The translations under genes and the position numbers were made by a program. From NCBI GenBank assembly GCA_032209605.1, contig JASFXZ010000035.1:1803001-1867000 (forward strand): DNA of 64,000 bases, read 5' to 3'. The first letter of the stretch is position 1; every line of letters starts with the position of its first letter. The DNA comes from Mactromeris polynyma (Eukaryota; Mollusca; Bivalvia; Venerida; Mactridae). Below the pieces are notes generated by a model. That model searched no databases. It saw only the letters and a program-made list of their open reading frames with translations, and was not told the origin of the DNA. This document shows positions 32,379 through 42,914 of the stretch, one piece after another.

Positions 32379-32532
32379 GCCCTGCGTTCAGTTAATGTAT
32401 TATACGGCTCACGTTTCGTATCGTTTCGTAACGTTTTGCAATTTCATTCCCAGTGTGCAGTCAATGTAAAATGGTGGGCCAGGAATACAAAACAAAACGT
32501 GAGCAACTGTTAGCCGTAACTGAACGCAGGGC
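32379..32532. mobile_element. MITE with perfect 16-bp terminal inverted repeat
   Basis: Left GCCCTGCGTTCAGTTA; right TAACTGAACGCAGGGC, an exact reverse complement. A subterminal CTCACGTTT/AAACGTGAG pair lies inside it. The length is 154 bp. Confidence 0.85.
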
Positions 32533-33885
32533 AGGTGGACACCAAATCTTTCATTTGCTCAGTTTAATTAATTTAAACATAAATAAACGGTATAGTGAAC
32601 AGCAATTACAATTAACAGAAGATATATCCAGTAGATACTGTGAGAAATGGTTCTGGTGAGTTAACACTTTTGTCCAGTATGTATAAATAAAATAAAGGTA
32701 GATGAAATAGATTCCTGCAAATTGTCTCACAACAGTAAAATTTACTTAACAACTTTTGAATTAAATTTCAACTTTACACCAGTCCTGTACAGCACAAAGT
32801 ATCCTGCGTGTATCAAGACAAGCTTCCATAAAATAGTTATGTAAACAATGACTGCATAATATTTTGTACGAACAAAGGAAGATTTAAATATAATATCTTC
32901 GATGTTTCTTACACAAAACCGTCCGATCTAACATCCACATAATTGACATTCCTTCAAATGTAACAAATCTAATCACAAAATCTTCTCCGTAACATTAAAG
33001 TCCACAGTGAATCATATTTGTGAAAAAATATTTCAAAAGGTGAAATTACGAACGAGTCGAAACATTGGATATAAAAATGACACTGACAGGACCTAAGGTT
33101 ATCTCCCTTTCTAGCTGTTTGTCCCTTAATTGACCCACACACTTCATGAATCCATGAAATAAAAGTTAACTATTCCATATGCTCCAAAAATATCAACACC
33201 ACTGACTATCGTACTAACAATCGGACATGATCTAGTATTTGGAGTAAAAAAATCAAAAACCAAGACAAAAAATATGATTAAAACATCAAAGTTTTTATGT
33301 TTGTTCCATTAAATTCAATTCCAGTGATTCACAGCATTGTGTCAGATGCTTGAACATCTGAAATATTCATAATAACTTTCTGCAATCATACAAAAAGCCT
33401 ACAGAATGAAAATTTCATTTTCTGATGAGTCAAAGATAAAAGAACTCGACACATTGTGCGACGCGTGCATGTTATGCTGAAAAACATAAGTAATTATTTT
33501 CGTTACAAAAGAGATGGAAAATCATCCAAGAATCAAATTTATCAATCAATCACTCAACCTATTCAATCATATCAAGATGACCAATTTTCATATTTCCCAT
33601 GAGCCAAATCATACTTATTCTTACTGTCCATAGAAAATTGTGAACTGGACATAGCTGGTCACTCAGCAGTCATCATGAGTGACCACTCACTCATAAAAGT
33701 CATCAAAAATTTAAAACTAACACCTAAAGGGACAAAATACTCACAATGACAAACCATTGGTAGTAAAAAAAAGTAACACCAATAGGTACAGGCTATCTGG
33801 GATAACAATAAGCTATACAACAACAGAGACAGACCATTCTTTAAGAATTGCGAAGAATACAACAAAGTCAGCAATAAATAGAGGT
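32533..33885. other. No gene seen
   Basis: AT-rich sequence without clear repeats, splice-bounded frames or RNA genes. Confidence 0.5.
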
Positions 33886-34025
33886 TATCATATGGGGCTG
33901 GTGTGCTTTACGGTGATATTGGCATACTAGGAGAGAAATTGGCCAGAGGGCTTTAACCCGAGGGACAATATCGGTCTAGTAAGCCAATATCGCCGTAAGG
34001 CACACCGGTCTTGTTTTATAACCTT
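33886..34025. mobile_element. Inverted-repeat element, about 40-bp arms
   Basis: Left GGGCTGGTGTGCTTTACGGT then GATATTGGCATACTAG. Right (reverse complement) GACCGGTGTGCCTTACGGCG then ATATTGGCTTACTAG. The loop is about 50 bases. Confidence 0.8.
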
Positions 34026-34479
34026 TTTATTGCATATGTTCCACTCAAGTGAAGAGTCGCGTAATGTTGTCAGAAAAAGAGCTCAAATATAGGCCTACAA
34101 AGTCAACAAGTTTGATACTGTATTGGAAATAAATGAACATGTTTGAAATGATTGACTGTACGTCATTTCTCTAGAAAAATATATAGATCTTAAAAGTCTG
34201 TCACACTGTTTTTGACAAACTTAATTTATTACAAACATGTTCCACAAACATGACTTTATTTCTAAATCCCAACATGCCGATCAAACAAAGACCGTAGTTT
34301 CAATGTTTCATTTCTGAACATCAACATTTCCAATGCTTAACAATGACGTCATGCTGGAAGTATGCCAAATATCTGCCTGGTCACATGATCATAGATATTG
34401 GCCTCTGTGATATTGTCCATATACATTTAATGTACAGTGCAAATTTGTTACTATATTTAGTAAAACCCCCTTTACACAG

Positions 34480-34935
34480 AGGTGGAGAACGTTGAGAGAC
34501 CGTTGAGCGATGAAAAAATTGCCAGATCTCTCAACGATCTTTCAATGAGCGCCCAGCAATCGCCATGGTCTCTCAGTGATCTCTCAATGATCTTCTGTGA
34601 TCTCCGCAGTCGCCGCAGTCTCCTTAAAGTTTTGACTCGGTCCAAAACAATCTCTCAACGGTCGCCAAGGGAAGCAATCTCTCAACGGTCTGTCAAGGAG
34701 CGCCCAAGGAGTGCTCAACGGTCCCATCGATCTCCCAATGATCTCTCAGGGATCTTTCAATGGACGCAATCTCCTTGGTCACCCAAGGAACTCACGATGA
34801 TCCCTTAGCGATCTCTTCCGGTCTCTCAGTGATCTCTCTTGGTCGCACCTGATCTCTCCATAGATCTTCCCGTGATCTCTCTTTGTCGCAAAACAAGCAC
34901 TCAGCAAACTCCAAGTGTTCGCTGCAGGAGGCTTA
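34480..34935. repeat. Degenerate GATCTCTCAA-type low-complexity repeat
   Basis: Dozens of variants of (C/T)GATCTCTCAA(C/T)G and GGTCTCTCA(A/G)(C/T)G with no fixed period. It is less AT-rich than its surroundings. The open frame at 34482-34808 is a by-product. Confidence 0.8.
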
Positions 34936-34983
34936 GTATCCATTGATCTCTCAAGGGTATTGAGCCCTCCAATGTCGCTCCAA

Positions 34984-35085
34984 GATCTCTATAGACTCAG
35001 TGCCTTCACTTCTAATCTGAAGGTCTCATGTTCGAATCCTGCTTTTGGAACCATGAACAATATCAATCCTACACTAGAAGTGAGT
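34984..35085 (+). mobile_element. Likely tRNA-derived SINE head
   Basis: A Pol III A-box-like TAGACTCAGTGCC is followed by an anticodon-arm-like CTTCA...TGAAG stem and a near-consensus B box, TGTTCGAATCCTG. Spacing is as in a tRNA. There is no 3' CCA or intact acceptor stem, so it is a SINE head rather than a functional tRNA. The tail runs into MITE family 2. Confidence 0.55.
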
Positions 35086-35088
35086 ATA

Positions 35089-35350
35089 GAAAGGTTCCCA
35101 CATCTGCAATATTTACCTCCCATTTTGATTGGCAAAACTGATAAGCACTTAAAGGAGTAATTCCCAAATACATGATAATTGAGACTTTCTGACCCATCTG
35201 CCCACATGAGCATAATGAATGAGCTACTTTTATATATATCTGATTATATTGTTATCATTTACATTATGTTCCCAAAAAACTTTAAGGAAATTTGCCTATC
35301 AATATGGCCGACTATTCAGAACAAGGGAGGTTAATATTGTAAACATGGGA
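35089..35350. mobile_element. MITE family 2, copy 2 (long inverted repeats)
   Basis: Left GTTCCCACATCTGCAATATT then TACCTCCC and TTGGCAAA. Right (reverse complement) CTTCCCATGTTTACAATATT then AACCTCCC and ATTGATAGGCAAATTTCC. The arms are about 60 bp, imperfect. Confidence 0.8.
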
Positions 35351-36144
35351 AGCAATCATTGAGAGTGATTTATACAACTGGTCAACTTGTTTCACAATTG
35401 ATGTAAAAAGGAATAAGTTCGAACTAGACTTTAGATTGATCATACCGAGTTTAAACTAAGCTACCTTTCTGCATAATTATGAAAACCATATAAATCACTA
35501 TTAGAAACACCACTAAATTCATGCCAAGTATTTGGCAAACTGGTATACATTGTTATATGTAAGGAAATAGGCATAAAGTCCTATCAATGATACAATGTCG
35601 TACCACTGTAACAATGTCTCCTAAATGTGAAATGCCAGGAAAATGACACATTAAAAAATATCAATATAGCAGAACAAAATGAATGTTATTTTGCAGTTAT
35701 GAGCCTTTCCTGAGGCATGAAAATCACAATGCAAGTACAATAAAAGGACACAGTACAATAATAATCAAACGAAAACCAAAACAAATGAAAACCAAAAAAA
35801 ACACCAAGCCTTTTTGTCACGATGCCTTGTCTTGTCATACGCAATACCATGGTTACACAATACCACGGTTTTGTGTTTCACCAATCGCATACTGTATCTC
35901 CCTATTGTCTCAGACTGTTAGAACAATACTGCGTGGGTTATAATTATTGTTCATGAATGTATCATATATTATTGCCCATAAAACATCCCATGTGAAGCAA
36001 TAAAGCATAGCGTGGCAATGTTAATTCCAATGTGAGTGTTGAGGAAAACATCATTTCCTGTCCATTGACTTTCCATGTTTTCCTGGAGAATACGGCTAAA
36101 TGTGTATATATATACAGATAACAGTGTTGTTATTTCACTTTTCG
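35351..36144. other. No gene seen
   Basis: Unremarkable AT-rich sequence. The short plus-strand frame at 35683-35943 has no supporting features. Confidence 0.5.
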
Positions 36145-36390
36145 GTGAATGGTGACAGGGCTTTTTGACAGGGATGCCCTCGAGCCACTCATACCTGTAG
36201 ACAGGGAATGGTGACAGGGATGCCCTCGAGCCACTCATACCTGTAGACAGGGAATGGTGACAGGGATGCCCTCGAGCCACTCATACCTGTGGACGAGGAA
36301 TGGTGACAGGGATGCCCTCAAGCCACTCATACCTTTAGACAGGGAATGGTGACAGGGATGCCCTCGAGCCACTCATACCTGTGGACGAGG
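36145..36390. repeat. 46-bp tandem repeat, about 5 copies
   Basis: The unit is AGACAGGGAATGGTGACAGG plus GATGCCCTCGAGCCACTCAT and ACCTGT. Variants are GGACGAGGAA and CTCAAGCC. Confidence 0.95.
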
Positions 36391-37239
36391 AAAATAAATT
36401 CTCTCCACACAAAAGAAACAAAACTTGAGTTGCAATATAACAGAGACAAAGGCTTTTCTAGGTATTTTCCTTGACACCCCCCACCCCAAAATATGTTCAA
36501 ATTTCTGATTTCTGAACCAAAACAAATGGATTGACGAACACTACTCATGCCAACAACCTTTATACTAATGTTTCATTGTGTAGCCTCTTGAAATAAAGTC
36601 CTTATTATTGTCTCAAGCGAAAGGGAAACCAACAACCACATCAAACCATGTGACTCAATACTACAAGCAGCCTCATTTTGAGAGTAGGCGTAGTAATACA
36701 AGAGAGGTGTGGCTGGCACGTAACCAGTTAATATCAGTAATCACTGAGAAATAACATATACACCACAATCGATACATAAATCCAATACATTTCGTTCTGT
36801 TTGTCATATTCTCCTTTATCGAGAAACATAATATTCAAAATTGACACAAAACTCATTTTGAGTATTATCACTCAAACAAAATATTTAGCAGATTTTTAAC
36901 TCAATTGAGGTTTTAAGTAATTCCTTATTCACTAAGCCATCTTTAGTATTTAGCAGAACACACACCAAGCTCAAATATTTGAGTGAATTTTTTTTTTGAG
37001 TTGAGCTGTCCCTTAATTTCTCTTGGTGAATATCTTAATATATGTAACATGACACTGTATGAGTTGGATTATAATTGCCTCTCTGATAGTACACAGACTC
37101 ACTTGTTGTTTAGCTCTACATGGGAATAAATGTTCTTACAATAAAACTCTCTCGCTCCCTCTTGTTATATACAGTATAGCAGCTTATATTAAATACATAC
37201 CAATAACGAATACCATTTGAGGAAATCCTCATAAATCAT
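36391..37239. other. No gene seen
   Basis: AT-rich spacer with no recognised structure. Confidence 0.5.
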
Positions 37240-37445
37240 TTGAACCTTCAGGACTAAGATTTTTTGTGCTGAGTTAAGTAAAAACTTAAGTTCTCCCGTG
37301 AAATCGGAGCCAAAGATAAAAACACGATGTTATTGAACCTTCAGGACTAAGATTTTTTGTGCTGAGTTAAGTAAAAACTTAAGTACTGTCGTGAAATCGG
37401 ACCAAAGATAGAAGCACGATGTTATTGAACCTTCAGGACTTAGAG
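37240..37445. repeat. 92-93-bp tandem repeat, 2.2 copies
   Basis: Units start at 37240, 37333 and 37425 with TTGAACCTTCAGGACTAAGA and include GTGAAATCGGA(G)CCAAAGAT. Confidence 0.9.
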
Positions 37446-38559
37446 CCTATGTAGGATGTTTTAATTCTGTAAAGTGTCAAACTGCTTCAAGCACATCAAA
37501 ACACAGACCAAGTCTATACATTGGACTTACAATTGAGGTAGTAAATAATACATTTAACAGATTACACGCACATACAGGAATCCAGCACATGTGCACTCGA
37601 GTTTCCAATTAGTACAAAACTAGGGATATACACGGGAGACACTCTTGTAAAGTCTGGCTTACGTCAATTACAGATTATCACATGATAGCTGTAACATACA
37701 AGATGACAAGAGCTAACTAATCATATTCCCACCTCCAAATGAAGAGTAGCCTTTCAAACATTTCTCCTTTTTTCTAAATCACAGTTTGAAATATCATCAA
37801 CACTTATTATTGCCATGCAAACATTTCTTCCTATTTTTAATACGTAAACCCGATTTTCAAATACTATCAACCATTTTAGATTTCTTAACTTCACAACTAA
37901 AGAGCTACAGAATTTGTCATTACTTATTTTTTTACCCTTTTTAACTTCACAGACGAAGAGCGACAGAATTTGTTATGACATTGTTTTTTAACCTTTTAAA
38001 CGTGACAGACGAAGAGCAACATAATTTGTTATGACATAGTATTTTTAACTTGGCAAAAAGTAGAAGCAAATAGCATCAATTTTATACATTCTATAATCTC
38101 ACAATTAAATAATTAAATTGTTGCCATTGGTTGCATACATTTATCATTTTGCCACCTTAACAATTAAAGAGCTACAATTAAATTGATACCAAATTTCACC
38201 CATATTTTGTAACCTCTCAATTAGAGAGTATCACAAGATGTGTGTAAGGTCAAATATAAATACGGTACAATGACTGCAATGAAAAAGTTCATTGTCTAGT
38301 GATCCCCAGTGAAATCTCAGACTATGTGGGAAATATCTTCATCCAAATCAGACTATTATGATATTTATGGTTAATGTTGTACATCAACCACACCAGATAA
38401 ATATATGTATATAAATATACAATTGTGACGCCATGCTAGACAGCATAAAATAAACACATAAATGATAGCGGAAATAAATACTTTTCATTCATAACCCGAT
38501 ATCCAGGGATTGTTGAATACTATTTTTACTTTGGCTTCAGTTTTTGTGCCAAACTCAGA
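37446..38559. other. Spacer with a loose repeat of about 72 bp
   Basis: Positions about 37886-38056 contain three diverged copies of TAACTTCACAGACGAAGAGC plus ACAGAATTTGTTATGACAT. Otherwise nothing recognisable. Confidence 0.6.
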
Positions 38560-40352
38560 ACATGGGGGAGTTGTTCAACCTCTGGACAGGCAACATGAGG
38601 GAGTTCTTCAACCTCTGGACCAGAAACACGAGGGAGTTCTTCAAACTCTGGACATGAAACATGAGTGAGTTCTTCAAACTCTGGACAGGCAACATGAGGG
38701 AGTTCTTCAAACTCTGGACAATAAACACGAGGGTGGTCTTCAAACTCTGGACTGGCAACATGAGGGAGTTCTTCAAACTCTGGACAGGCAACATGAGGGA
38801 GGTCTTCAAACTCTGGACAAGAAACATGAGGGAGGTCTTCAAGCTCTGGACAAGAAACATGAGGGAGGTCTTCAAACTCTGGACAGGCAACATGAGGGAG
38901 GTCTTCAAACTCTGGACCAGAAACATGAGGGAGTTCTTCAAACTCTGGACCAGAAACATGAGGGAGGTCTTCAACCTCTGGACAGGCAACATGAGGGAGG
39001 TCTTCAAACTCTGGACAGGCAACATGAGGGAGGTCTTCAAACTCTGGACAAGAAACATGAGGGAGGTCTTCAACCTCTGGACTGGCAACATGAGGGAGGT
39101 CTTCAACCTCTGGATAGGCAACATGAGGGAGGTCTTCAACCTCTGGACTGGCAACATGAGGGGGGTCTTCGACCTCTGGATAGGCAACATGAGGGAGGTC
39201 TTCAAACTCTGGACTGGCAACATGAGGGAGGTCTTCAACCTCTGGACTGGCAACATGAGGGAGGTCTTCAAACTCTGGACTGGCAACATGAGGAAGGTCT
39301 TCAACCTCTGGACAGGCAACATGAGGGAATTCTTCAACCTCTGGACAAGAAAAATGGGGAAGTTCTTCAAACTCTGGACTGGCAACATGAGGGAGTTCTT
39401 CAACCTCTGGACAAGAAAAATGGGGGAGTTCTTCAAACTCTGGACAAAAAACATGAGGGAGTTCTTCAAACTCTGGACATGAAACATTAGAAATTTCTTC
39501 AAACTCTGGACCAGAAACATGAGGGAGTTCTTCAAACTCTGGACAGGCAACATGAGGGAGTTCTTCAACCTCTGGACTGGCAACATGAGGGAGTTCTTGA
39601 AACTCTGGACAAGAAACATGAGGGAGTACTTCAAACTCTGGACAGGCAACATGAGGGAGGTCTTCAAACTCTGGACAGGCAACATGAGGGAGGTCTTCAA
39701 ACTCTGGACAAGAAACATGAGGGAGGTCTTCAACCTCTGGACTGGCAACATGAGGGAGGTCTTCAACCTCTGGATAGGCAACATGAGGGAGGTCTTCAAC
39801 CTCTGGACTGGCAACATGAGGGGGGTCTTCAACCTCTGGATAGGCAACATGAGGGAGGTCTTCAAACTCTGGACTGGCAACATGAGGGAGGTCTTCAACC
39901 TCTGGACTGGCAACATGAGGGAGGTCTTCAAACTCTGGACTGGCAACATGAGGAAGGTCTTCAACCTCTGGACAGGCAACATGAGGGAATTCTTCAACCT
40001 CTGGACAAGAAAAATGGGGAAGTTCTTCAAACTCTGGACTGGCAACATGAGGGAGTTCTTCAACCTCTGGACAAGAAAAATGGGGGAGTTCTTCAAACTC
40101 TGGACAAGAAACATGAGGGAGTTCTTCAAACTCTGGACATGAAACATTAGAAATTTCTTCAAACTCTGGACCAGAAACATGAGGGAGTTCTTCAAACTCT
40201 GGACAGGCAACATGAGGGAGTTCTTCAACCTCTGGACTGGCAACATGAGGGAGTTCTTCAAACTCTGGACAAGAAACATGAGGGAGTACTTCAAACTCTG
40301 GACAAGAAACATGAGGAAGTTCTTCAAACTCTGGACAAGAAACATGAGGGAA
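38560..40352. repeat. 33-bp minisatellite, about 54 copies, multi-frame open
   Basis: Minus-strand unit GAAGAACTCCCTCATGTTTC plus TTGTCCAGAGTTT, with variants GAAGACCTC, GTTGCC, (T/A)GTCCA and GAGGTT. One minus frame is open from an ATG at 40364 to a stop at 38526 (612 codons, acidic EELPHVSCPEF repeat). A second minus frame (hydrophobic/basic SLMLPVQRLK repeat) and plus-strand frames (REFFKLWTGNM repeat) are also open, simply because the unit is 33 bp and lacks stops. A TATAAATAG lies about 40 bases upstream of the 612-codon ATG. Unit-to-unit differences in that frame are mostly amino-acid changing (E/D, F/V, S/A, C/S/Y), which argues against strong protein constraint. I treat it as a minisatellite; a real repetitive protein is possible but unproven. 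Confidence 0.93.
38981..40300. repeat. 660-bp higher-order duplication within the 33-bp array
   Basis: The 20-unit block 38981-39640 recurs at 39641-40300 with only a handful of substitutions, for example TTCGACC/TTCAACC and GACAAAAAAC/GACAAGAAAC. The distinctive ACATTAGAAATTTCTTC unit recurs at 39484 and 40144. Confidence 0.9.
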
Positions 40353-40499
40353 TTCTCCAAACATTTTGCATACAGGAAAACCATATTAAAGAAAGATTTT
40401 TTTCTATTTATATCCAAAAACAGTTTACAACTTTATTTTCCCAAGATGAGTTAGATAGAGTATTCCAGCCCTGGTGCAAATACAGGAAAATCTACTCTT

Positions 40500-40744
40500 G
40501 GCCCCTATTACAGAAGCATCTTAAGATAATCTTAAATAGTTTCACTTAAGTTCAAAACCTCAAATGGATGTAATTCCAAAACCACATTCAAACTGTTAGG
40601 TTTTTTAATGGTAATGACATCAACATATTCATTTATCACTCTTGACTTGACCATATATAGCATGTATGTTAAATAAACCAGTTTAGGAAAATGAATTTTA
40701 AGGATAAGATTTTACTCCAGATATTTCTGTAATATTGCCCCTGG
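40500..40744. mobile_element. MITE family 3, copy 1
   Basis: Left GGCCCCTATTACAGAAGCAT then CTTAAGATAATCTTAAAT. Right (reverse complement) CAGGGGCAATATTACAGAAA then TATCTGGAGTAAAATCTTA. About 245 bp, non-coding. Confidence 0.8.
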
Positions 40745-41206
40745 TGTTAAACCAGAAGCTTCCTCCCTCGTCTACGAGGCCAACTTAACATCAACTACTA
40801 AGACTGATGTTATCTTTATTCAGAGAAACATTAAATTTATATGGGATCGTAAAGAAGGGAGATTTACCAAATAATCCTATAAGGCAGAAAGTCTAATGAC
40901 AGACAGAAGGTAATAGATAGCAGCCTATTCCTTCAGCAATAATTGTGAGTGTCAATCATCAGAACGTGTTCATACACCAAGGTAATAAGAAAATGACAAA
41001 CAAGCGCATCTAAAGATATTAACCAGATGGAACTGTTCCACATTGACGAGAAAATGTCAATCGAGTTAAGATATAATTCATGATATAACAAAGATGATTT
41101 AGGTGTTTTAAATTATGTTCATACGCTGATATGAAACACACAAACGCTTCATCAATTATATTGAAGCCCAATACTATAAGATTGGGAAGAAAAGAGCATC
41201 TGTCTA

Positions 41207-41450
41207 TATTTATAAATTTGATACTTTGTAATCTGTTTGTGTTAATAATAACTGATCCCTGAAAAAATGAGTTTAAATAAATTTGATACTTTGTAATCTA
41301 TTGTGTTAATAATAACTGATCCCTGAAAAAGTGAGTTTTAATCAATTTGATACTTTGTAATGTTTGTGTTAAAAATAACTGATCCCTGAAAAAGTGAGTT
41401 TTAATAAATTTGATACTTTGTAATCTGTTTGTGTTAATAATAACTGACGC
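41207..41450. repeat. Tandem repeat of about 63 bp, about 4 copies
   Basis: The unit is AAATTTGATACTTTGTAATC, TGTTTGTGTTAATAATAACT and GATCCCTGAAAAAGTGAGTT, with small deletions in two copies. Confidence 0.9.
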
Positions 41451-41733
41451 AGGGCATATTGATAGGCAAATTTCCTTAAAGTTTTGAGGGAATATAATGT
41501 TTATGATGATAAAATAATCAAATATATAAAACACTACTATATTCATTATGCTCATGTGGACAGATGGCCCAGATAGTTGAAGAAAAAGTGGTTGTCACAT
41601 GCAAATTATTTTTGTTATTTTCTCAATAATCACATATTTGGTAAATACTCCTATAAGGGCTTATCAGATTTACCTATCAGAATGGCTGATGATTAAGGAC
41701 AGGGGAGGTAAATGTTGTAGATTTGGGAACTTT
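41450..41733. mobile_element. MITE family 2, copy 3
   Basis: Left CATATTGATAGGCAAATTTC; right GATTTACCTATCAGAATGGC then GGGGAGGTAAATGTTGTAGA. The interior is close to copy 1 (ATGCTCATGTGGACAG, GTTGAAGAAAAAGT, GTTGTCACATGCA). Confidence 0.8.
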
Positions 41734-41867
41734 CAATTTGTGGAAAATGGACCCGGTTGCATAAAAATTAAACAGTTGGTAGCAAATATTTATAAAACAT
41801 CTGATTTACTGGACGCAATACTTTACAGTCAACAAGAATTTAAACCCCTCATCATATTTTTAAACTT

Positions 41868-42118
41868 TAATATTACAGAAGCATCTTAAGTGAATCTTAA
41901 ACATTTTCACTTAAGTTCAAAACTTCAAATGGATGTTATTCCAAAACCACATTTAACCTTTGTAATGATAATGACAACAACATATTAATTCTATTCATTT
42001 ATCACTCTTGATTTGATCATATAATAGCCTGTATGTTAAATAAGCCAGTTAAGAAAAATGTAATTTTAAGGATAAAGATAAGATTTCACTTTAGATATTT
42101 CTGTAATATTGCCCCTAG
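41868..42118. mobile_element. MITE family 3, copy 2
   Basis: Left TATTACAGAAGCATCTTAAG and right GATATTTCTGTAATATTGCC then CCTAG. The interior is shared with copy 1 (TTCACTTAAGTTCAAAAC, TGTATGTTAAATAA). Confidence 0.8.
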
Positions 42119-42914
42119 TCAAACTTTATCACAGGCATATTTAGGAATTATTTGGCTAAACAAAACATGACATTCAGCTGCTTAATAATAGTGTTAGAAA
42201 TCTCTGTATTATTTCTCTAAGGCCTATAAAAAAAGGATTGTTTCAGGCTCCATGACCAAAAAATATAGGGTAGGTAGGTCGGAATTTTTTTGGAGTTTTT
42301 TTTACATTTTCAAACAAAAGCAAATTAAACATGGATTTAATATGGATAATGTTTAATCAAGGTGAATATAACGCTCTATAGCTGGAATACTCGTAAAGTG
42401 TCTAATAACTGGGCAGAAACATGAACCTAAAGAAAAATGTTATTTTAAATCTGAAAAAAACGTATTATTTGTTTACGCCAAAGCTCAAATTTAACCACAA
42501 ACAACACAGAAAATAAACAGCGTAAAGAGTGGAACATTATAAACCAATACAACTACATGTACAACCAATGCTGCTTTCTCTGCATATTGTCTTAGAAACC
42601 AAGTCTTGCCTACCAAACCATCAGCCCCTTTTTTATGGCAAATTTGGGAAAATATTTGAAATTTTAGCCTTATAATACCCAAATTTGGTGATTCATGTTG
42701 CAAATTTCTCCAATCAAAAGGACCCGCCATACTTCACCTAAAACTGATAAAATAAATTTCGTACAGCAAAGAATATCGTACCATCTTCCATCTCAATGAA
42801 CAAAGCAAACAACAGTTTCAGTAAACAACAAGCAAGTTTAATCATACAGTGTATCACTTACTATTGATAATCATTCATAACTTAGTCAAAATATTAATAA
42901 CGTCAATCATTTAC

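Larger units (their letters stand above)
40353..42914. other. Region 3' of the giant exon: repeats, no exon found
   Basis: If the giant exon is spliced, its next exon should lie to the left, but none could be identified here. Contents are MITE family 3 copies 1 and 2, a 63-bp array and MITE family 2 copy 3. Positions 42240-42310 include GGGTAGGTAGGTCGGAATTT, a simple-repeat-like tract. Confidence 0.5.

Noticed and set aside
34984..35085. Functional tRNA gene
   Set aside because: A and B boxes are recognisable, but the acceptor stem does not pair and the arms are imperfect, so a SINE head is the better reading.
38526..40364. 33-bp array as the next exon of the giant gene
   Set aside because: The giant exon ends in phase 1; no AG acceptor lies between the upstream in-frame stop and the array in the 612-codon frame, and the nearest AG gives the wrong phase.
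38555..40417. Second minus-strand frame (620 codons, hydrophobic) as a gene
   Set aside because: Its apparent start is a TTG, not an ATG, and it is just another stop-free frame of the 33-bp array.
42491..42730. Minus-strand 79-codon frame (MAGPFDWRNLQ) as a 3' exon of the giant gene
   Set aside because: No phase-1 acceptor at a suitable place and no family resemblance. It looks like repeat-derived sequence.
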